Shown: one piece after another, positions 22,590 through 30,087 of the stretch
Position numbering within the stretch: position 1 is the first letter of the stretch
How the letters are laid out: each line of letters starts with the position of its first letter
IMG/VR virus record: IMGVR_UViG_3300043411_000598
Location: 1-61,827 of that record
From: a virus
Length of the DNA: 61,827 nucleotides
Direction: 5' to 3' (one strand)
Translations under genes and position numbers: made by a program
Notes under the pieces: model-generated
Databases searched by the model: none
The model's input: only the letters and a program-made list of their open reading frames with translations
What the model was told of the DNA's origin: nothing

Positions 22590-23099
22590 TCAGGTGTTCT
22601 GTCGCCTGCCCTTACTGTTGCTCAAAGCGCGAGCTAAAGGCCAGCCATCCGCCAGTCGCCTGCTAAGTGTACCGGGTGCAATTCCAACGCGTTCGGCCCA
22701 CTCTTTGCGCGATAAAGTCACGCCCATATGCGTTAGTGGTTTCGCCGTTACGTTCTCTAGTCCGAATTTTCCTTTGCTCGGGTGAACTCGTCCCAGCACG
22801 CGGAAAGCATGAAGTGTGTTTTCTGCGTTACTGCACCACTCTAGATTTTGCACGCTATTGTCTTTTTTGTCGCCATTCCGATGGTTGACTTGCGGATGGG
22901 CCTGCGGATTGGAAATGAAAGCTTCAGCTACGAGACGATGAACACGAAAACACCGCTCACGCAGAAGGACACGCATGTATCCTTTGAAATTAGCTTGCTG
23001 TTTAAGAATATTGCCGCGCGGGGATCGCACGCGCCCAAGGTTAGAAACCTCATACCCGCTCGCCGCGATAATCGGACGCCATTCCTCTTGCTCATCCAT
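22590..23099 (-). CDS. NUMOD4/HNH homing endonuclease
   Basis: The 169-residue product has NUMOD4 (EEWRPIIAASGYEVSNLGRV), an HNH core (VNHRNGDKKDNSVQNLEWCS) and a C-terminal NUMOD1-like DNA-binding segment (VTLSRKEWAERVGIAPGTLSRRL). It is inserted between the 90-residue gene and the DUF1367-like gene. It is the third member of this family in the leftward operon. Confidence 0.8.
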   Translation of the reverse strand: MDEQEEWRPIIAASGYEVSNLGRVRSPRGNILKQQANFKGYMRVLLRERCFRVHRLVAEAFISNPQAHPQVNHRNGDKKDNSVQNLEWCSNAENTLHAFRVLGRVHPSKGKFGLENVTAKPLTHMGVTLSRKEWAERVGIAPGTLSRRLADGWPLARALSNSKGRRQNT

Positions 23100-23538
23100 T
23101 GCCGTAGCCCTTCATCACTTCTTCCCATTCGCGCTCAACGTCCTTGCGGTCGATGCCAGGAAGGATGCGCGTTTCAGCGAGTTCAAAGAAGCGCTTCATA
23201 AGTTGCTCGAAATCCTCTTCCTTCATCTTGTGCCAGGCGATGCTCTCAGCCTCGACCATGACTTTTCCAGAAGGGAGGACCGTCTCTTCCGCGAAGCCGA
23301 GTGCAATCGTTACGGCCTTGCGAAACTTAAGCATGGTTGGATAGTACGATTGGTGCGGGTAAAGCACCGTGAGCAAGGCGAAGAACTTGTTGAAGTACGT
23401 GATGCTGCGCGGCTTCTGACTTGTCAGGACCGCCTTGAACACAACGTTAGAAGGCAAGTCCGCAATCTGCTCCTCGCCCATAGCGTTGATCGCACGGAGA
23501 GCGCCAAGGTGGCGCCGGAGCATAATCTCAATCGCCAC
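23092..23538 (-). CDS. DUF1367-like phage protein
   Basis: The 148-residue product contains PRSITYFNKFFALLTVLYPHQSYY and a C-terminal ESIAWHKMKEEDFEQLMKRFFEL, which match my memory of DUF1367, a phage family near recombination genes. The GTG start at 23538 directly follows the stop of the exonuclease gene with ggag upstream. Function is unknown, but location suggests DNA recombination or modification. Confidence 0.65.
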   Translation of the reverse strand: MAIEIMLRRHLGALRAINAMGEEQIADLPSNVVFKAVLTSQKPRSITYFNKFFALLTVLYPHQSYYPTMLKFRKAVTIALGFAEETVLPSGKVMVEAESIAWHKMKEEDFEQLMKRFFELAETRILPGIDRKDVEREWEEVMKGYGNG

Positions 23539-24156
23539 CTACCGCTCCAAGCGCTGCAGTTGGCGAATTGTATCCTCCACTTCGGCTAAGAACTTTTCGA
23601 CTTCTGCCTCCATCGCTTTGATAGCGGTCTCGTCGCGATGAACGCGCTTGGTGAACATGCGAAGGTTCTCAGGCAAGCGAGGTTCGTAACTGACCAGATC
23701 AACCCACTGGCGCCCAGTGCATGCCATCTGCCAGCACATTTGCTTTTGGTAGTCAGGCTCGATTTCGCCCGTGAGCAACGTCTCTATGTGCGTATGAATT
23801 GCAGGGGCTTTAATCTCTACGAGACCATCCGCACCTACGAGCCGATCAGGTGAAGCGCCGGCCATCTCAATTGTTGGGTGAGGGACGAACGCAATAGTCT
23901 CAAGCGTCACGTCATTCATGAAGGCGTAGAACTGGCGCGCGTTGTCCTCGTTAGCGTTGCCCCACTCCATATCGGCCGATTTGAAACCAACCGTAGGACA
24001 GCCCGTCAGACGTTCAGCCACAAGCTCGCCAAGGTAGCGCTGGCGTGATGCGCTGACACCGCCGCTCTTTACCTTGCGAACGATGTCAGCGACGCGGGAG
24101 GCCGTGACCTTGCCGCATCTGAGTTGATGCCACTCAGGTGTGCCTTGTTCGATCAC
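23539..24156 (-). CDS. YqaJ-type (lambda-exonuclease-like) recombination nuclease
   Basis: The 205-residue product begins with EQGTPEWHQLRCGKVTASR, the entry motif of YqaJ nucleases. The catalytic D104 (SPDRLVG), E114-x-K116 (GLVEIKAP) and the later YQKQMCWQMACTG follow. These enzymes chew the 5' strand of duplex DNA to give a 3' overhang. It overlaps the Erf-type annealing gene just upstream, its expected partner. Confidence 0.85.
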   Translation of the reverse strand: MIEQGTPEWHQLRCGKVTASRVADIVRKVKSGGVSASRQRYLGELVAERLTGCPTVGFKSADMEWGNANEDNARQFYAFMNDVTLETIAFVPHPTIEMAGASPDRLVGADGLVEIKAPAIHTHIETLLTGEIEPDYQKQMCWQMACTGRQWVDLVSYEPRLPENLRMFTKRVHRDETAIKAMEAEVEKFLAEVEDTIRQLQRLER

Positions 24157-24929
24157 TGGGCCGTTTCCTTGGTCTTCAGCTTCTTGGCTAGAAGCTTGGC
24201 GCGTTCGTCCAGCATGGCGTTGGCCGCTTTGAGTTGGCTCTTGCGCAGATCGGGGAGGGCATCAACCTTTAGCGTTTCGCACAGACGCGCTGTGTCGGCC
24301 TTGGTCTCGTCAATGCGAGCGCGAAGCGCGACTAGCTCATCCTCGCTGATTGGCTCATCGCCGCCAGCGGAGCGCCCATCATCGTCATCTAGTTCAGACG
24401 CCAATCCGAGCGCTGCAATGAGCGTATAGCGGCACAGATACGATAGCGTTGAGCCTATCGCCTGGATGCTGTTTTTGTTGCCGCTCTTGTCAGCCTCAGC
24501 GGAGAGTGTCGTTTCCTCGAAATGCCCGTCACGATGCGCGAGAATGCACGTCACCGTTACCGAGCCTTCTTGCTTCGTGCGAAAGCGATAGGAGAGGTTG
24601 TGCGCTGCGAGGATGGGATCCACCTCCTTAGCGTAGGCGGCCATGTCAGCGTATTTGCTGTTGTGGCCGTCACGGTTTTTCGTCACCGGTTTGATCTGCG
24701 CTTTAGCGTCAGCAATCGCCGCGTTGAAAGCCTTGCGTCCCTGGTTCGCCTCATAGCGCTCCTGCAAGCCCATGAGCTTGTCCAGAACGTCAATGCTCTG
24801 GCCGTTCTCTACGGCTCGGCTAAGCATCTCCATTGGGGTGAGGGCGGTTGTACGCGTCGGCACATTCGAGACTTGAACCTGTTTACCCTCAACCTCGATA
24901 ACGATCTCGTCTTCTTTTCCGTCTGCCAT
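24153..24929 (-). CDS. erf: Erf-family single-strand annealing protein
   Basis: The 258-residue product contains the Erf core: FNAAIADAKAQIKPVTKNRDGHNSKYADMAAY, then SYRFRTKQEGSVTVTCILAHRDGH and SIQAIGSTLSYLCRYTLIAALGLA. It ends in a charged helical region. Erf proteins bind single-stranded ends and promote annealing, working with a 5'-3' exonuclease such as the one directly downstream. The ribosome site lies just before the ATG. Confidence 0.85.
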   Translation of the reverse strand: MADGKEDEIVIEVEGKQVQVSNVPTRTTALTPMEMLSRAVENGQSIDVLDKLMGLQERYEANQGRKAFNAAIADAKAQIKPVTKNRDGHNSKYADMAAYAKEVDPILAAHNLSYRFRTKQEGSVTVTCILAHRDGHFEETTLSAEADKSGNKNSIQAIGSTLSYLCRYTLIAALGLASELDDDDGRSAGGDEPISEDELVALRARIDETKADTARLCETLKVDALPDLRKSQLKAANAMLDERAKLLAKKLKTKETAQ

Positions 24930-24931
24930 GT

Positions 24932-25123
24932 TCAGTCCTTCTCTGTCGCGTGAGCGACAATTTCCATCGCTTCGTCAAGCAGGTTGGTTGCGCGCATCGC
25001 CCAATTCGGGCCTTGGCCGGGTCTATCACCGTCGCCAACGTCCACAACATCGTAATGCGTTTTGAGGATGCGGATGGCGCAATAGATCATGTCTAGCGTT
25101 GTGGTCTGCTCAAGGTGCGTCAT
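24932..25123 (-). CDS. Hypothetical early protein, 63 residues
   Basis: The product (MTHLEQTTTLDMIYCAIRIL) is helical with an acidic turn (DVGDGDRPGQGPNWAM). Its start overlaps the stop of the zinc-binding gene before it. No family is recognised. Confidence 0.45.
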   Translation of the reverse strand: MTHLEQTTTLDMIYCAIRILKTHYDVVDVGDGDRPGQGPNWAMRATNLLDEAMEIVAHATEKD

Positions 25124-25479
25124 GCGTCTTCTCCGTCCCGGTCCTCGCTGACGCGCAGTTTGCTATAGGCGCGCAAAAGCTTAGATGCCGAGCGCGCGCA
25201 ATCGAAACACATATCAGTCGTGTAGTCTGCCTCATCACAAGTGACGACAGCCTCCTTCCATTCATTGCACCAATTGCACCAGGGCTTCGCCCAGCTTTTG
25301 CCTATGGCTTGTTCAATGTTAGATGGGGAGTAATCACCGTTGAGTTCGGCAATTTTTGCGCGTGTCTCTCCTGCAGAATGGCCTTGCGCAAAACGTCTAT
25401 CGTCCCGCCAATCCTTGTACTGACGGATCCATCGCGCCGGGGCGGATGCCGCTATCTCTAGGTCAGTGACAAGGCGCAT
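25120..25479 (-). CDS. Zinc-binding early protein, 119 residues
   Basis: The C-terminal half has WCNWCNEWKEAVVTCDEADYTTDMCFDC, with two CxxC-type pairs that would hold zinc. The N-terminal half is arginine-rich and helical. No family is recognised. Confidence 0.5.
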   Translation of the reverse strand: MRLVTDLEIAASAPARWIRQYKDWRDDRRFAQGHSAGETRAKIAELNGDYSPSNIEQAIGKSWAKPWCNWCNEWKEAVVTCDEADYTTDMCFDCARSASKLLRAYSKLRVSEDRDGEDA

Positions 25480-25485
25480 GATTGC

Positions 25486-25848
25486 TCACCGTTTTCTCTC
25501 CACAACTCGGCCGCTGCCGAGCTTCTTGGTTTTCGTCTTATCGAAGCCACGATTGGCGATCTTTCGCTTGGGTTTTGTCTCGCCCGCCGCTTTCTTCCGC
25601 AACCGCTTGATGTGCGCTACGTCTCGAATGTCTCCGCCAACACGTCCAGGACCGCCGTAGGTCTTGATGTCGGCGTGATGCTTGCAAAGTCCACAGTCTG
25701 GATAGTCGTCATTTCCGATTGCAACCATGGTCCAATGCTCGAATACAGCGATAGGCTCTGAGCAATCAGTGATGAAGCAAGCATGGTTCTGCCGCTCTCT
25801 GATCTCGCGCTTAACGCGCTCAGTCGGATCACGGCGCTTAGCCTTCAC
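25486..25848 (-). CDS. HNH-like nuclease protein
   Basis: The 120-residue product shows CFITDCSEP, FEHWTMVAIGNDDYPDCGLCKHHADIKT and a basic lysine-rich tail. The spacing of cysteines, the EH pair and the terminal CxxHH-x-x-KT fits small HNH proteins of phages, often linked to DNA processing. The start is a GTG overlapping the upstream stop. Confidence 0.55.
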   Translation of the reverse strand: MKAKRRDPTERVKREIRERQNHACFITDCSEPIAVFEHWTMVAIGNDDYPDCGLCKHHADIKTYGGPGRVGGDIRDVAHIKRLRKKAAGETKPKRKIANRGFDKTKTKKLGSGRVVERKR

Positions 25849-26021
25849 TGCGTAGCTCTTGCCTGTGCTGCTGCAAACGTACCTGCAGCAAGCATAAGGA
25901 TACCGATGGCTACGGGTTCAGGCCAAGTTTGAGGCGTTCCTAGAACACGAATGCCGCAGACTGCGATGCCAGCCATGCAGAGCCAAGCGGCAGTAAACCA
26001 TGCGATGCGGACAAAGCTCAT
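25845..26021 (-). CDS. 58-residue two-helix membrane protein
   Basis: A frame from the ATG at 26021 encodes MSFVRIAWFTAAWLCMAGIA and a second hydrophobic segment (VAIGILMLAAGTFAAAQA). Both ends overlap the neighbouring genes (ATGA and GTGA), so it is likely translated. Function is unknown. Confidence 0.5.
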   Translation of the reverse strand: MSFVRIAWFTAAWLCMAGIAVCGIRVLGTPQTWPEPVAIGILMLAAGTFAAAQARATQ

Positions 26022-26161
26022 TGCGGCTTCACCTTCGCAAGCAGCGCGTTCAAGTGAACGCTAACAAGAGGGGGGAGCGTGCCGCCGTTTGGCACTGGGG
26101 TAGGCGGCGACACGCTCCGCTGCTCGCGCTGACGGGGGACGTTCACGCTTGCAGATTTCAT
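26018..26161 (-). CDS. 47-residue proline-rich small protein
   Basis: The frame starts at the ATG at 26161 after GGAGGAAGAAC and ends in the overlap with the next start. It encodes MKSASVNVPRQREQRSVSPP and a hydrophobic end (LVSVHLNALLAKVKPQ). It has no recognisable motif. Confidence 0.4.
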   Translation of the reverse strand: MKSASVNVPRQREQRSVSPPTPVPNGGTLPPLVSVHLNALLAKVKPQ

Positions 26162-26511
26162 TGTTCTTCCTCCACATCGGCTGCGATGTGCATGATATGC
26201 TCGGACAGGCTTTCGATGTTTTGCGCGATCACAAGCATAGTTGGCTTACTCAAAGCGTAGCCATACTTGCGAGAGCGGAGAGCCAAAGTGTCGAGCGCTT
26301 CGGAAAGCTGGATCATGTCGCCACGATCAGGGTGTTTGCTTCCCTTGCCAAGCGCTACGTCGAACGCGTCGCCTAAGCCGCCGGCAAGTAGGCCAAGCGC
26401 CATGCTGGAGCGGCGCGGCAACGTGCAGACGTTGCTCTCTTCGCGCTTGGCTCCTGGCAGATAGTGAACGTTATCCATGTCGTCTCTCGGTGTGTGGGGA
26501 ACGTGGGTCAT
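26158..26511 (-). CDS. Hypothetical early protein, 117 residues
   Basis: The ATG at 26511 overlaps the stop of the gene upstream (TAATG). The product has a mildly hydrophobic stretch (MALGLLAGGLGDAFDVAL) and a C-terminal helical region (KPTMLVIAQNIESLSEHIMHIAADVEEEQ). A later methionine (MDNVHYLPG) is an alternative start. Confidence 0.45.
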   Translation of the reverse strand: MTHVPHTPRDDMDNVHYLPGAKREESNVCTLPRRSSMALGLLAGGLGDAFDVALGKGSKHPDRGDMIQLSEALDTLALRSRKYGYALSKPTMLVIAQNIESLSEHIMHIAADVEEEQ

Positions 26512-26693
26512 TAGATATGAAAATCCACATGCCGGTTTTTGTCTTGACCGGACAGTTTCAACGCCGCCAATTCAGCGTCGCGCTTAGCCCGGCGAATTTG
26601 AGCGCCTTCCGTAAACACAACGTGTGCAAGGTAGAACCAAGCGCAAAGAATGACGGAGGAAAGCGCGATGATCGCCACAAACTCGTAATTCAT
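26511..26693 (-). CDS. Single-pass membrane protein, 60 residues
   Basis: From the ATG at 26693 the product has one membrane segment (FVAIIALSSVILCAWFYLAHVVF) followed by a charged cytoplasmic helix (EGAQIRRAKRDAELAAL). The layout is like small phage membrane regulators. Function is unknown. Confidence 0.5.
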   Translation of the reverse strand: MNYEFVAIIALSSVILCAWFYLAHVVFTEGAQIRRAKRDAELAALKLSGQDKNRHVDFHI

Positions 26694-26917
26694 GGGTGCT
26701 GCCCCAATGAGCTTGCGACGAATCGAGCCCGACGCTTCCATGACCGCGAAAGCTCGCGCGCCTTCACCAAGCGTTCAGCCTTTAGCTCTAGGCGCTTTAT
26801 GGTCCGGTCGATCATAGCAAGGCGTTGACCGCACTCTTTATCCGTTATTTCTCCGCGTAAATTAGCGGAGAGGTAGCGAATGCGCGCGCGCTCAAGCTCG
26901 GTGATAGGCTCACTCAT
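26690..26917 (-). CDS. Coiled-coil early protein, 75 residues
   Basis: From the ATG at 26917 the product (MSEPITELERARIRYLSANL) is highly charged and helical with CGQRLAMIDRTIKRLELKAERLV. It overlaps both neighbours. No family is recognised. Confidence 0.5.
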   Translation of the reverse strand: MSEPITELERARIRYLSANLRGEITDKECGQRLAMIDRTIKRLELKAERLVKARELSRSWKRRARFVASSLGQHP

Positions 26918-27230
26918 CTTCGCCATCCGCAATGCGCTTGGCTTCGGTAAGGGCGGCTTCGTCCAGCATCGCGGAGAAAAGCCCATTGGCTTCATCCGCC
27001 GCGCCCTCAATAACTTCATCAGCCGAATCGCAAGAGCCGCGCGGCGGCCAGCCCTTGATATCCAGCATCCCGATAGCGTGAAGCTCTTTAGCTGCGGTGC
27101 GGTTTGCTTCGCGCAGCATGTGGAGAATTTCGTCAGCGCGATCTACGCGAGCTTGTTGCTCCCAGCGTTCGGCTTCTGACGGGGTGTCGCCTTCGTACTG
27201 GAAGCGATCATCGCTCGTATCCGTAATCAT
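26910..27230 (-). CDS. First gene of the leftward early operon, 106 residues
   Basis: From the ATG at 27230 (MITDTSDDRFQYEGDTPSEA) the product is acidic and helical (RVDRADEILHMLREANRTAAKEL). It is the promoter-proximal gene of the leftward operon, next to the divergent control region, where anti-termination or regulatory genes often lie. I cannot support such a role from motifs. Confidence 0.5.
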   Translation of the reverse strand: MITDTSDDRFQYEGDTPSEAERWEQQARVDRADEILHMLREANRTAAKELHAIGMLDIKGWPPRGSCDSADEVIEGAADEANGLFSAMLDEAALTEAKRIADGEDE

Positions 27231-27362
27231 TGCTTCAAATCCCCCGACTCGTAAACGCGGCGTTAACCGCCTCTGTGATTTGGTGACGTTCGCACAACGC
27301 GAATAGCATTGCAACAACTTTCGTTCGTTGACTGCGAATATTTTTTGAGGCATCAACGCTGC
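27231..27362. promoter_or_regulatory. Divergent early control region with palindrome
   Basis: This 132-base gap separates the leftward operon from the rightward Cro-like gene. It contains a palindrome ttcgc-N5-gcgaa (27289-27303) and AT-rich sequence nearer the rightward gene (gaatatttttt at 27336-27346). TTGACT at 27328-27333 is a possible rightward -35 but has no good -10. An early switch is expected here; the exact promoters are not clear to me. Confidence 0.5.
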
Positions 27363-27563
27363 ATGACGCTTCGCAAGTATCAGGAAGATGAAGGACTAAC
27401 GACCGCGCAGCTTGCAAAAAAGCTAAAGCTTTCCGTTGGTCAAACGTCCGATCTACTCAATCGCCAGCGCGGCTGCTCGCTCAAAGTTGCCGTGCGAATC
27501 GAGAGGATTACAGGCGGGCTTGTGAGTTGTCGTGATTTGTTGCCGTTGGAGTTAGCGAAGTGA
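27363..27563 (+). CDS. Cro-like HTH repressor
   Basis: The 66-residue product (MTLRKYQEDEGLTTAQLAKK) has an HTH (LTTAQLAKKLKLSVGQTSDLLNRQRGCS) followed by VAVRIERITGGLVSCRDLLP, the usual end of Cro/YdaS-type regulators. I start at the ATG at 27363; an upstream TTG at 27309 would add 18 residues. As the first rightward gene at a divergent switch it probably binds the palindrome at 27289-27303. No CI-like repressor with a long C-terminal domain is seen. Confidence 0.7.
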   Translation: MTLRKYQEDEGLTTAQLAKKLKLSVGQTSDLLNRQRGCSLKVAVRIERITGGLVSCRDLLPLELAK

Positions 27564-28105
27564 TTGATTTTGTCCCGTTTCCGAAGATCAAACGCCTCAC
27601 GCGTGAGATGATCGTCACAGAAAAACTGGACGGCACAAACGCACAAATCACCATCACTGAGGACGGCGGCTTCTATATCGGCTCGCGCACGCGCTGGATC
27701 ACGCCTGAGGACGACAATTACGGCTTCGCGCGATGGGCGACGGAGCACAAAGACGAGCTTCTGACGCTCGGCCCCGGTTCGCACTTTGGCGAATGGTGGG
27801 GCCAAGGCATCCAGCGTAAATACACCATCGGTGAAAAGCGCTGGTCGCTGTTCAACACTACGCGCTGGAACGATCCTGACAAGCCGCCGATCCCAGCATG
27901 CTGCCATGTCGTGCCGATCCTTTATCGCGGTGAGTTCGATACTGCCGTGGTCGCGTCGTGCCTCGAAAAGCTGCGTGTCGAAGGTAGCGCCGCGTCCCCC
28001 GGCTTCATGAACCCTGAGGGCGTCGTGGTCTTTCACATGGCGTCTGGCTCGCTGTTCAAAAAGACGATCCTCAAAGACGAGGAGCCGAAGGGCTTTCAAC
28101 AATGA
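27560..28105 (+). CDS. RNA ligase of the RNA_ligase/Rnl2-like family
   Basis: The 181-residue product has the nucleotidyltransferase motifs in order: motif I K22-L-D-G-T-N with the AMP-binding lysine, FGEWWGQGI (76-84), the EGVVVFH block (153-159) and FKKT (166-169). It is short, with only the catalytic domain. Such enzymes join or seal RNA; some phages use them to repair tRNAs cut by host defences. It overlaps the Cro-like gene by four bases. The natural substrate is unknown. Confidence 0.8.
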   Translation: MIDFVPFPKIKRLTREMIVTEKLDGTNAQITITEDGGFYIGSRTRWITPEDDNYGFARWATEHKDELLTLGPGSHFGEWWGQGIQRKYTIGEKRWSLFNTTRWNDPDKPPIPACCHVVPILYRGEFDTAVVASCLEKLRVEGSAASPGFMNPEGVVVFHMASGSLFKKTILKDEEPKGFQQ

Positions 28106-28212
28106 TTGCGCGCCCGCACCAAATCAGTTCAGCCTCGGAATGGCTCTCAGCTCTAATAGGCTGGGCTAGTTTCTTGGCGTGGATGATTCGGGGCGGACTG
28201 AAACAGGACTAG
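28102..28212 (+). CDS. 36-residue small membrane-like protein
   Basis: A frame beginning on the ATGA overlap with the ligase stop encodes MIARPHQISSASEWLSALIG followed by WASFLAWMIRGG. It has one hydrophobic, tryptophan-rich segment. It precedes another small membrane gene. Support is coupling only. Confidence 0.4.
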   Translation: MIARPHQISSASEWLSALIGWASFLAWMIRGGLKQD

Positions 28213-28228
28213 GCCGGAAGGATTACGC

Positions 28229-28423
28229 ATGATCGAGATAAACTGGCTACATGTTCTGCTTGCCGCCCTTGCCGGCGGAGGCTGGTGTTTAGCTTGGGGC
28301 TACCGGACGGCGCTTGGGATTGCGCGCGGCATGCCCGCTTCACCGCCGCGCCCGCCTCGTGAGGATAACGTAAAGCGCTGGCCTAACTTCGGTGAGAGCG
28401 ATCAGCAGCGAGAGCGTGCATGA
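28229..28423 (+). CDS. Single-pass membrane protein, 64 residues
   Basis: The product has one N-terminal membrane segment (WLHVLLAALAGGGWCLAWGY) and a proline- and charge-rich tail (PPRPPREDNVKRW). It overlaps the GcrA-like gene at its stop. Function is unknown. Confidence 0.5.
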   Translation: MIEINWLHVLLAALAGGGWCLAWGYRTALGIARGMPASPPRPPREDNVKRWPNFGESDQQRERA

Positions 28424-28677
28424 GTGCGATCCCAATGCAACGCGCAGGCAATCGATACCTGCTTGTTGACGGCTCGCGCTGGACGCCGGAGCGTGTCACC
28501 ACTCTGCGCCGCATGTGGCCTACTCACTCTGCGGCTGAGATTGCAGCCGAGCTAGAGCACGGCTTCACTCGCATGGCAGTCATTGGCAAAGCGCATCGTT
28601 TGAATCTGCCAATGAAGTGTCCGAGCTACGCGACATACGGCGGCAAGCGCAAAACGGCACGAACTACCGCCAAGTAA
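28420..28677 (+). CDS. GcrA-like DNA-binding protein
   Basis: The 85-residue product contains WTPERVTTLRRMW (21-33), SAAEIAAEL (38-46) and TRMAVIGKAHRLNL (50-63). This is the layout of the N-terminal HTH of GcrA (W-T-ER-LW...RNAVIGK-HRL), the alphaproteobacterial cell-cycle regulator that binds methylated GANTC promoters and RNA polymerase. The C-terminal polymerase-binding domain appears missing. The product could compete with host GcrA; this is inference. One departure from the family consensus is M52 where GcrA usually has asparagine in RNAVIGK. Confidence 0.7.
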   Translation: MSAIPMQRAGNRYLLVDGSRWTPERVTTLRRMWPTHSAAEIAAELEHGFTRMAVIGKAHRLNLPMKCPSYATYGGKRKTARTTAK

Positions 28678-28756
28678 TGCGCCTTCCTAGGGTTCACTCC
28701 TACCCTTAACCGCGTCTAAATCGAAACGATCCAGTATTATCAAGGGAATTTCTGCC

Positions 28757-29032
28757 GTGACTCCATTTCATCTGTTGCCCGAGGTCTTATCGGACGTGGA
28801 TTTCGCACCTGCGAAGGCGATCAAGCCGTCTTCGCAATGGTCGAATTGGTGGAAAGTGTGCGTCACCAATGGCGATCCTCCCGTCGGCCACGTTTACCGA
28901 GATATGGATATTTGGCCGACACTTGAGGTTTGCGAGGAGAAGGCCCGCGAAGAAATCGAGTGGGACATCGCAGAGGCCGGTCAAGTTATTGACGAGTGGA
29001 TGGGCGCCTATCCCGTCGAAGGTGACGCATGA
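28757..29032 (+). CDS. Hypothetical early protein, 91 residues
   Basis: The product starts with GTG at 28757 (MTPFHLLPEVLSDVDFAPAK). It has a beta-rich centre (WWKVCVTNGDPPVGHVYRDMDIWP) and an acidic helical end. It follows a 79-base gap after the GcrA-like gene in which I see no convincing promoter. Confidence 0.45.
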   Translation: MTPFHLLPEVLSDVDFAPAKAIKPSSQWSNWWKVCVTNGDPPVGHVYRDMDIWPTLEVCEEKAREEIEWDIAEAGQVIDEWMGAYPVEGDA

Positions 29033-29241
29033 CCCCATCAGATACAGCCGCAGCCTTAGCCTATGACCATTGCGCACGTCTGCTTGAAGGTAGAGCAGCT
29101 ATCAGCCCTAACGTTGACGGTGAGCATACTGAGGCTGTGGCTCAAGCTTTTGAGCGCGTAGCCAACACAATGCGCGAGTGCTCTCAGGCTTTACGGCGCG
29201 CGCGGCCAATCGACTTGATGAGTAACGGAGCGAGCCGGTGA
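29029..29241 (+). CDS. Hypothetical early protein, 70 residues
   Basis: The product (MTPSDTAAALAYDHCARLLEG) is helical with a basic end (ALRRARPIDLMSNGASR). It overlaps neighbours by four bases on each side. No family is recognised. Confidence 0.45.
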   Translation: MTPSDTAAALAYDHCARLLEGRAAISPNVDGEHTEAVAQAFERVANTMRECSQALRRARPIDLMSNGASR

Positions 29242-29435
29242 GTAACGTAGCAACAGTGAGCGAGGCTCTGCGCGCGATGGACGAAAGGGACATTAACATG
29301 CTTGCGGCTATCAAGCGAAAGCTCAAGGTCGTTGCTGACGACTTCGACGTTGATACGTCTGTCGTGCTCGCGCTTCTTCTTACCTCTCTCGATAACCAAA
29401 CGCTGAGATATGCGGTTGAGGAGATCGTGACCTAG
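29238..29435 (+). CDS. Hypothetical early protein, 65 residues
   Basis: The product (MSNVATVSEALRAMDERDIN) is wholly helical in appearance and starts with GTG overlapping the previous stop. No motif is recognised. Confidence 0.45.
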   Translation: MSNVATVSEALRAMDERDINMLAAIKRKLKVVADDFDVDTSVVLALLLTSLDNQTLRYAVEEIVT

Positions 29436-30037
29436 TGACCGACACTGATCTGATCAACCGGCTTGGCAACGTCATCATGGGAGTGCGTCACAGCATCCGA
29501 GACGCCAAGCAGGGCGGCGACATTCCGCAAATGGACGGCTGGATCGGTCGCGACGCGTACATGCAGTTCCGGCGCGATGCAAACCCGATGCTCCTTTATC
29601 AGACCGAGCCGCAAAAGATGATGGCTGGTGAGTTTGAGTTCATTGGCGTGAAGTTCAAGCGTGACATGGATATGGAGCCGCGCTCAATCGTGATCTGCGT
29701 CGGCGGTGCGCCTGTGCGACGGCTCGCGCTGGATTTCCCCGAGTATGACAAGACGCCTGTGGTTGACCATCCTAGCGCGCTGGCGCTGGAGATCATGGCG
29801 CTCCGGTATTTCGAGCGGGGCGAGCGCATGATTGATCCGCGTTTTCCAGAGCCCATGATCGACATGATCAATCGCCTGCCGACAGACGAGCATGAGCAAC
29901 CCAAAATGCACAGCGTGTCCGTCGAACGCCTAGTGGAGCTTGGCCTTGTGTTCAAAGAGCAGCGCGGGCCGTCTATAGTGATCGGGCTAACGCTAATGGG
30001 GCGAGAAGCGCTTCGCCAATTTGAGGCCAGTCAATGA
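29435..30037 (+). CDS. Hypothetical early protein with winged-helix-like C-terminus
   Basis: The 200-residue product has a mixed N-terminal part (FIGVKFKRDMDMEPRSIVICV) and a C-terminal stretch SVERLVELGLVFKEQRGPSIVIGLTLMGREAL. The latter reads like the helix-wing end of winged-helix proteins. A regulatory role is possible but unproven. Confidence 0.5.
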   Translation: MTDTDLINRLGNVIMGVRHSIRDAKQGGDIPQMDGWIGRDAYMQFRRDANPMLLYQTEPQKMMAGEFEFIGVKFKRDMDMEPRSIVICVGGAPVRRLALDFPEYDKTPVVDHPSALALEIMALRYFERGERMIDPRFPEPMIDMINRLPTDEHEQPKMHSVSVERLVELGLVFKEQRGPSIVIGLTLMGREALRQFEASQ

Positions 30038-30087
30038 CCTCGGGAACGCCCATGACGGAAGCGGAACGCCACAGGAAGGATGACTGA
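30034..30087 (+). CDS. 17-residue coupled micro-ORF
   Basis: The frame MTSGTPMTEAERHRKDD starts on ATGA with the previous stop and ends on TGATG with the next start. It may couple translation of the neighbours or be a gene remnant. It resembles in layout the micro-ORF at 19057-19116. Confidence 0.3.
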   Translation: MTSGTPMTEAERHRKDD

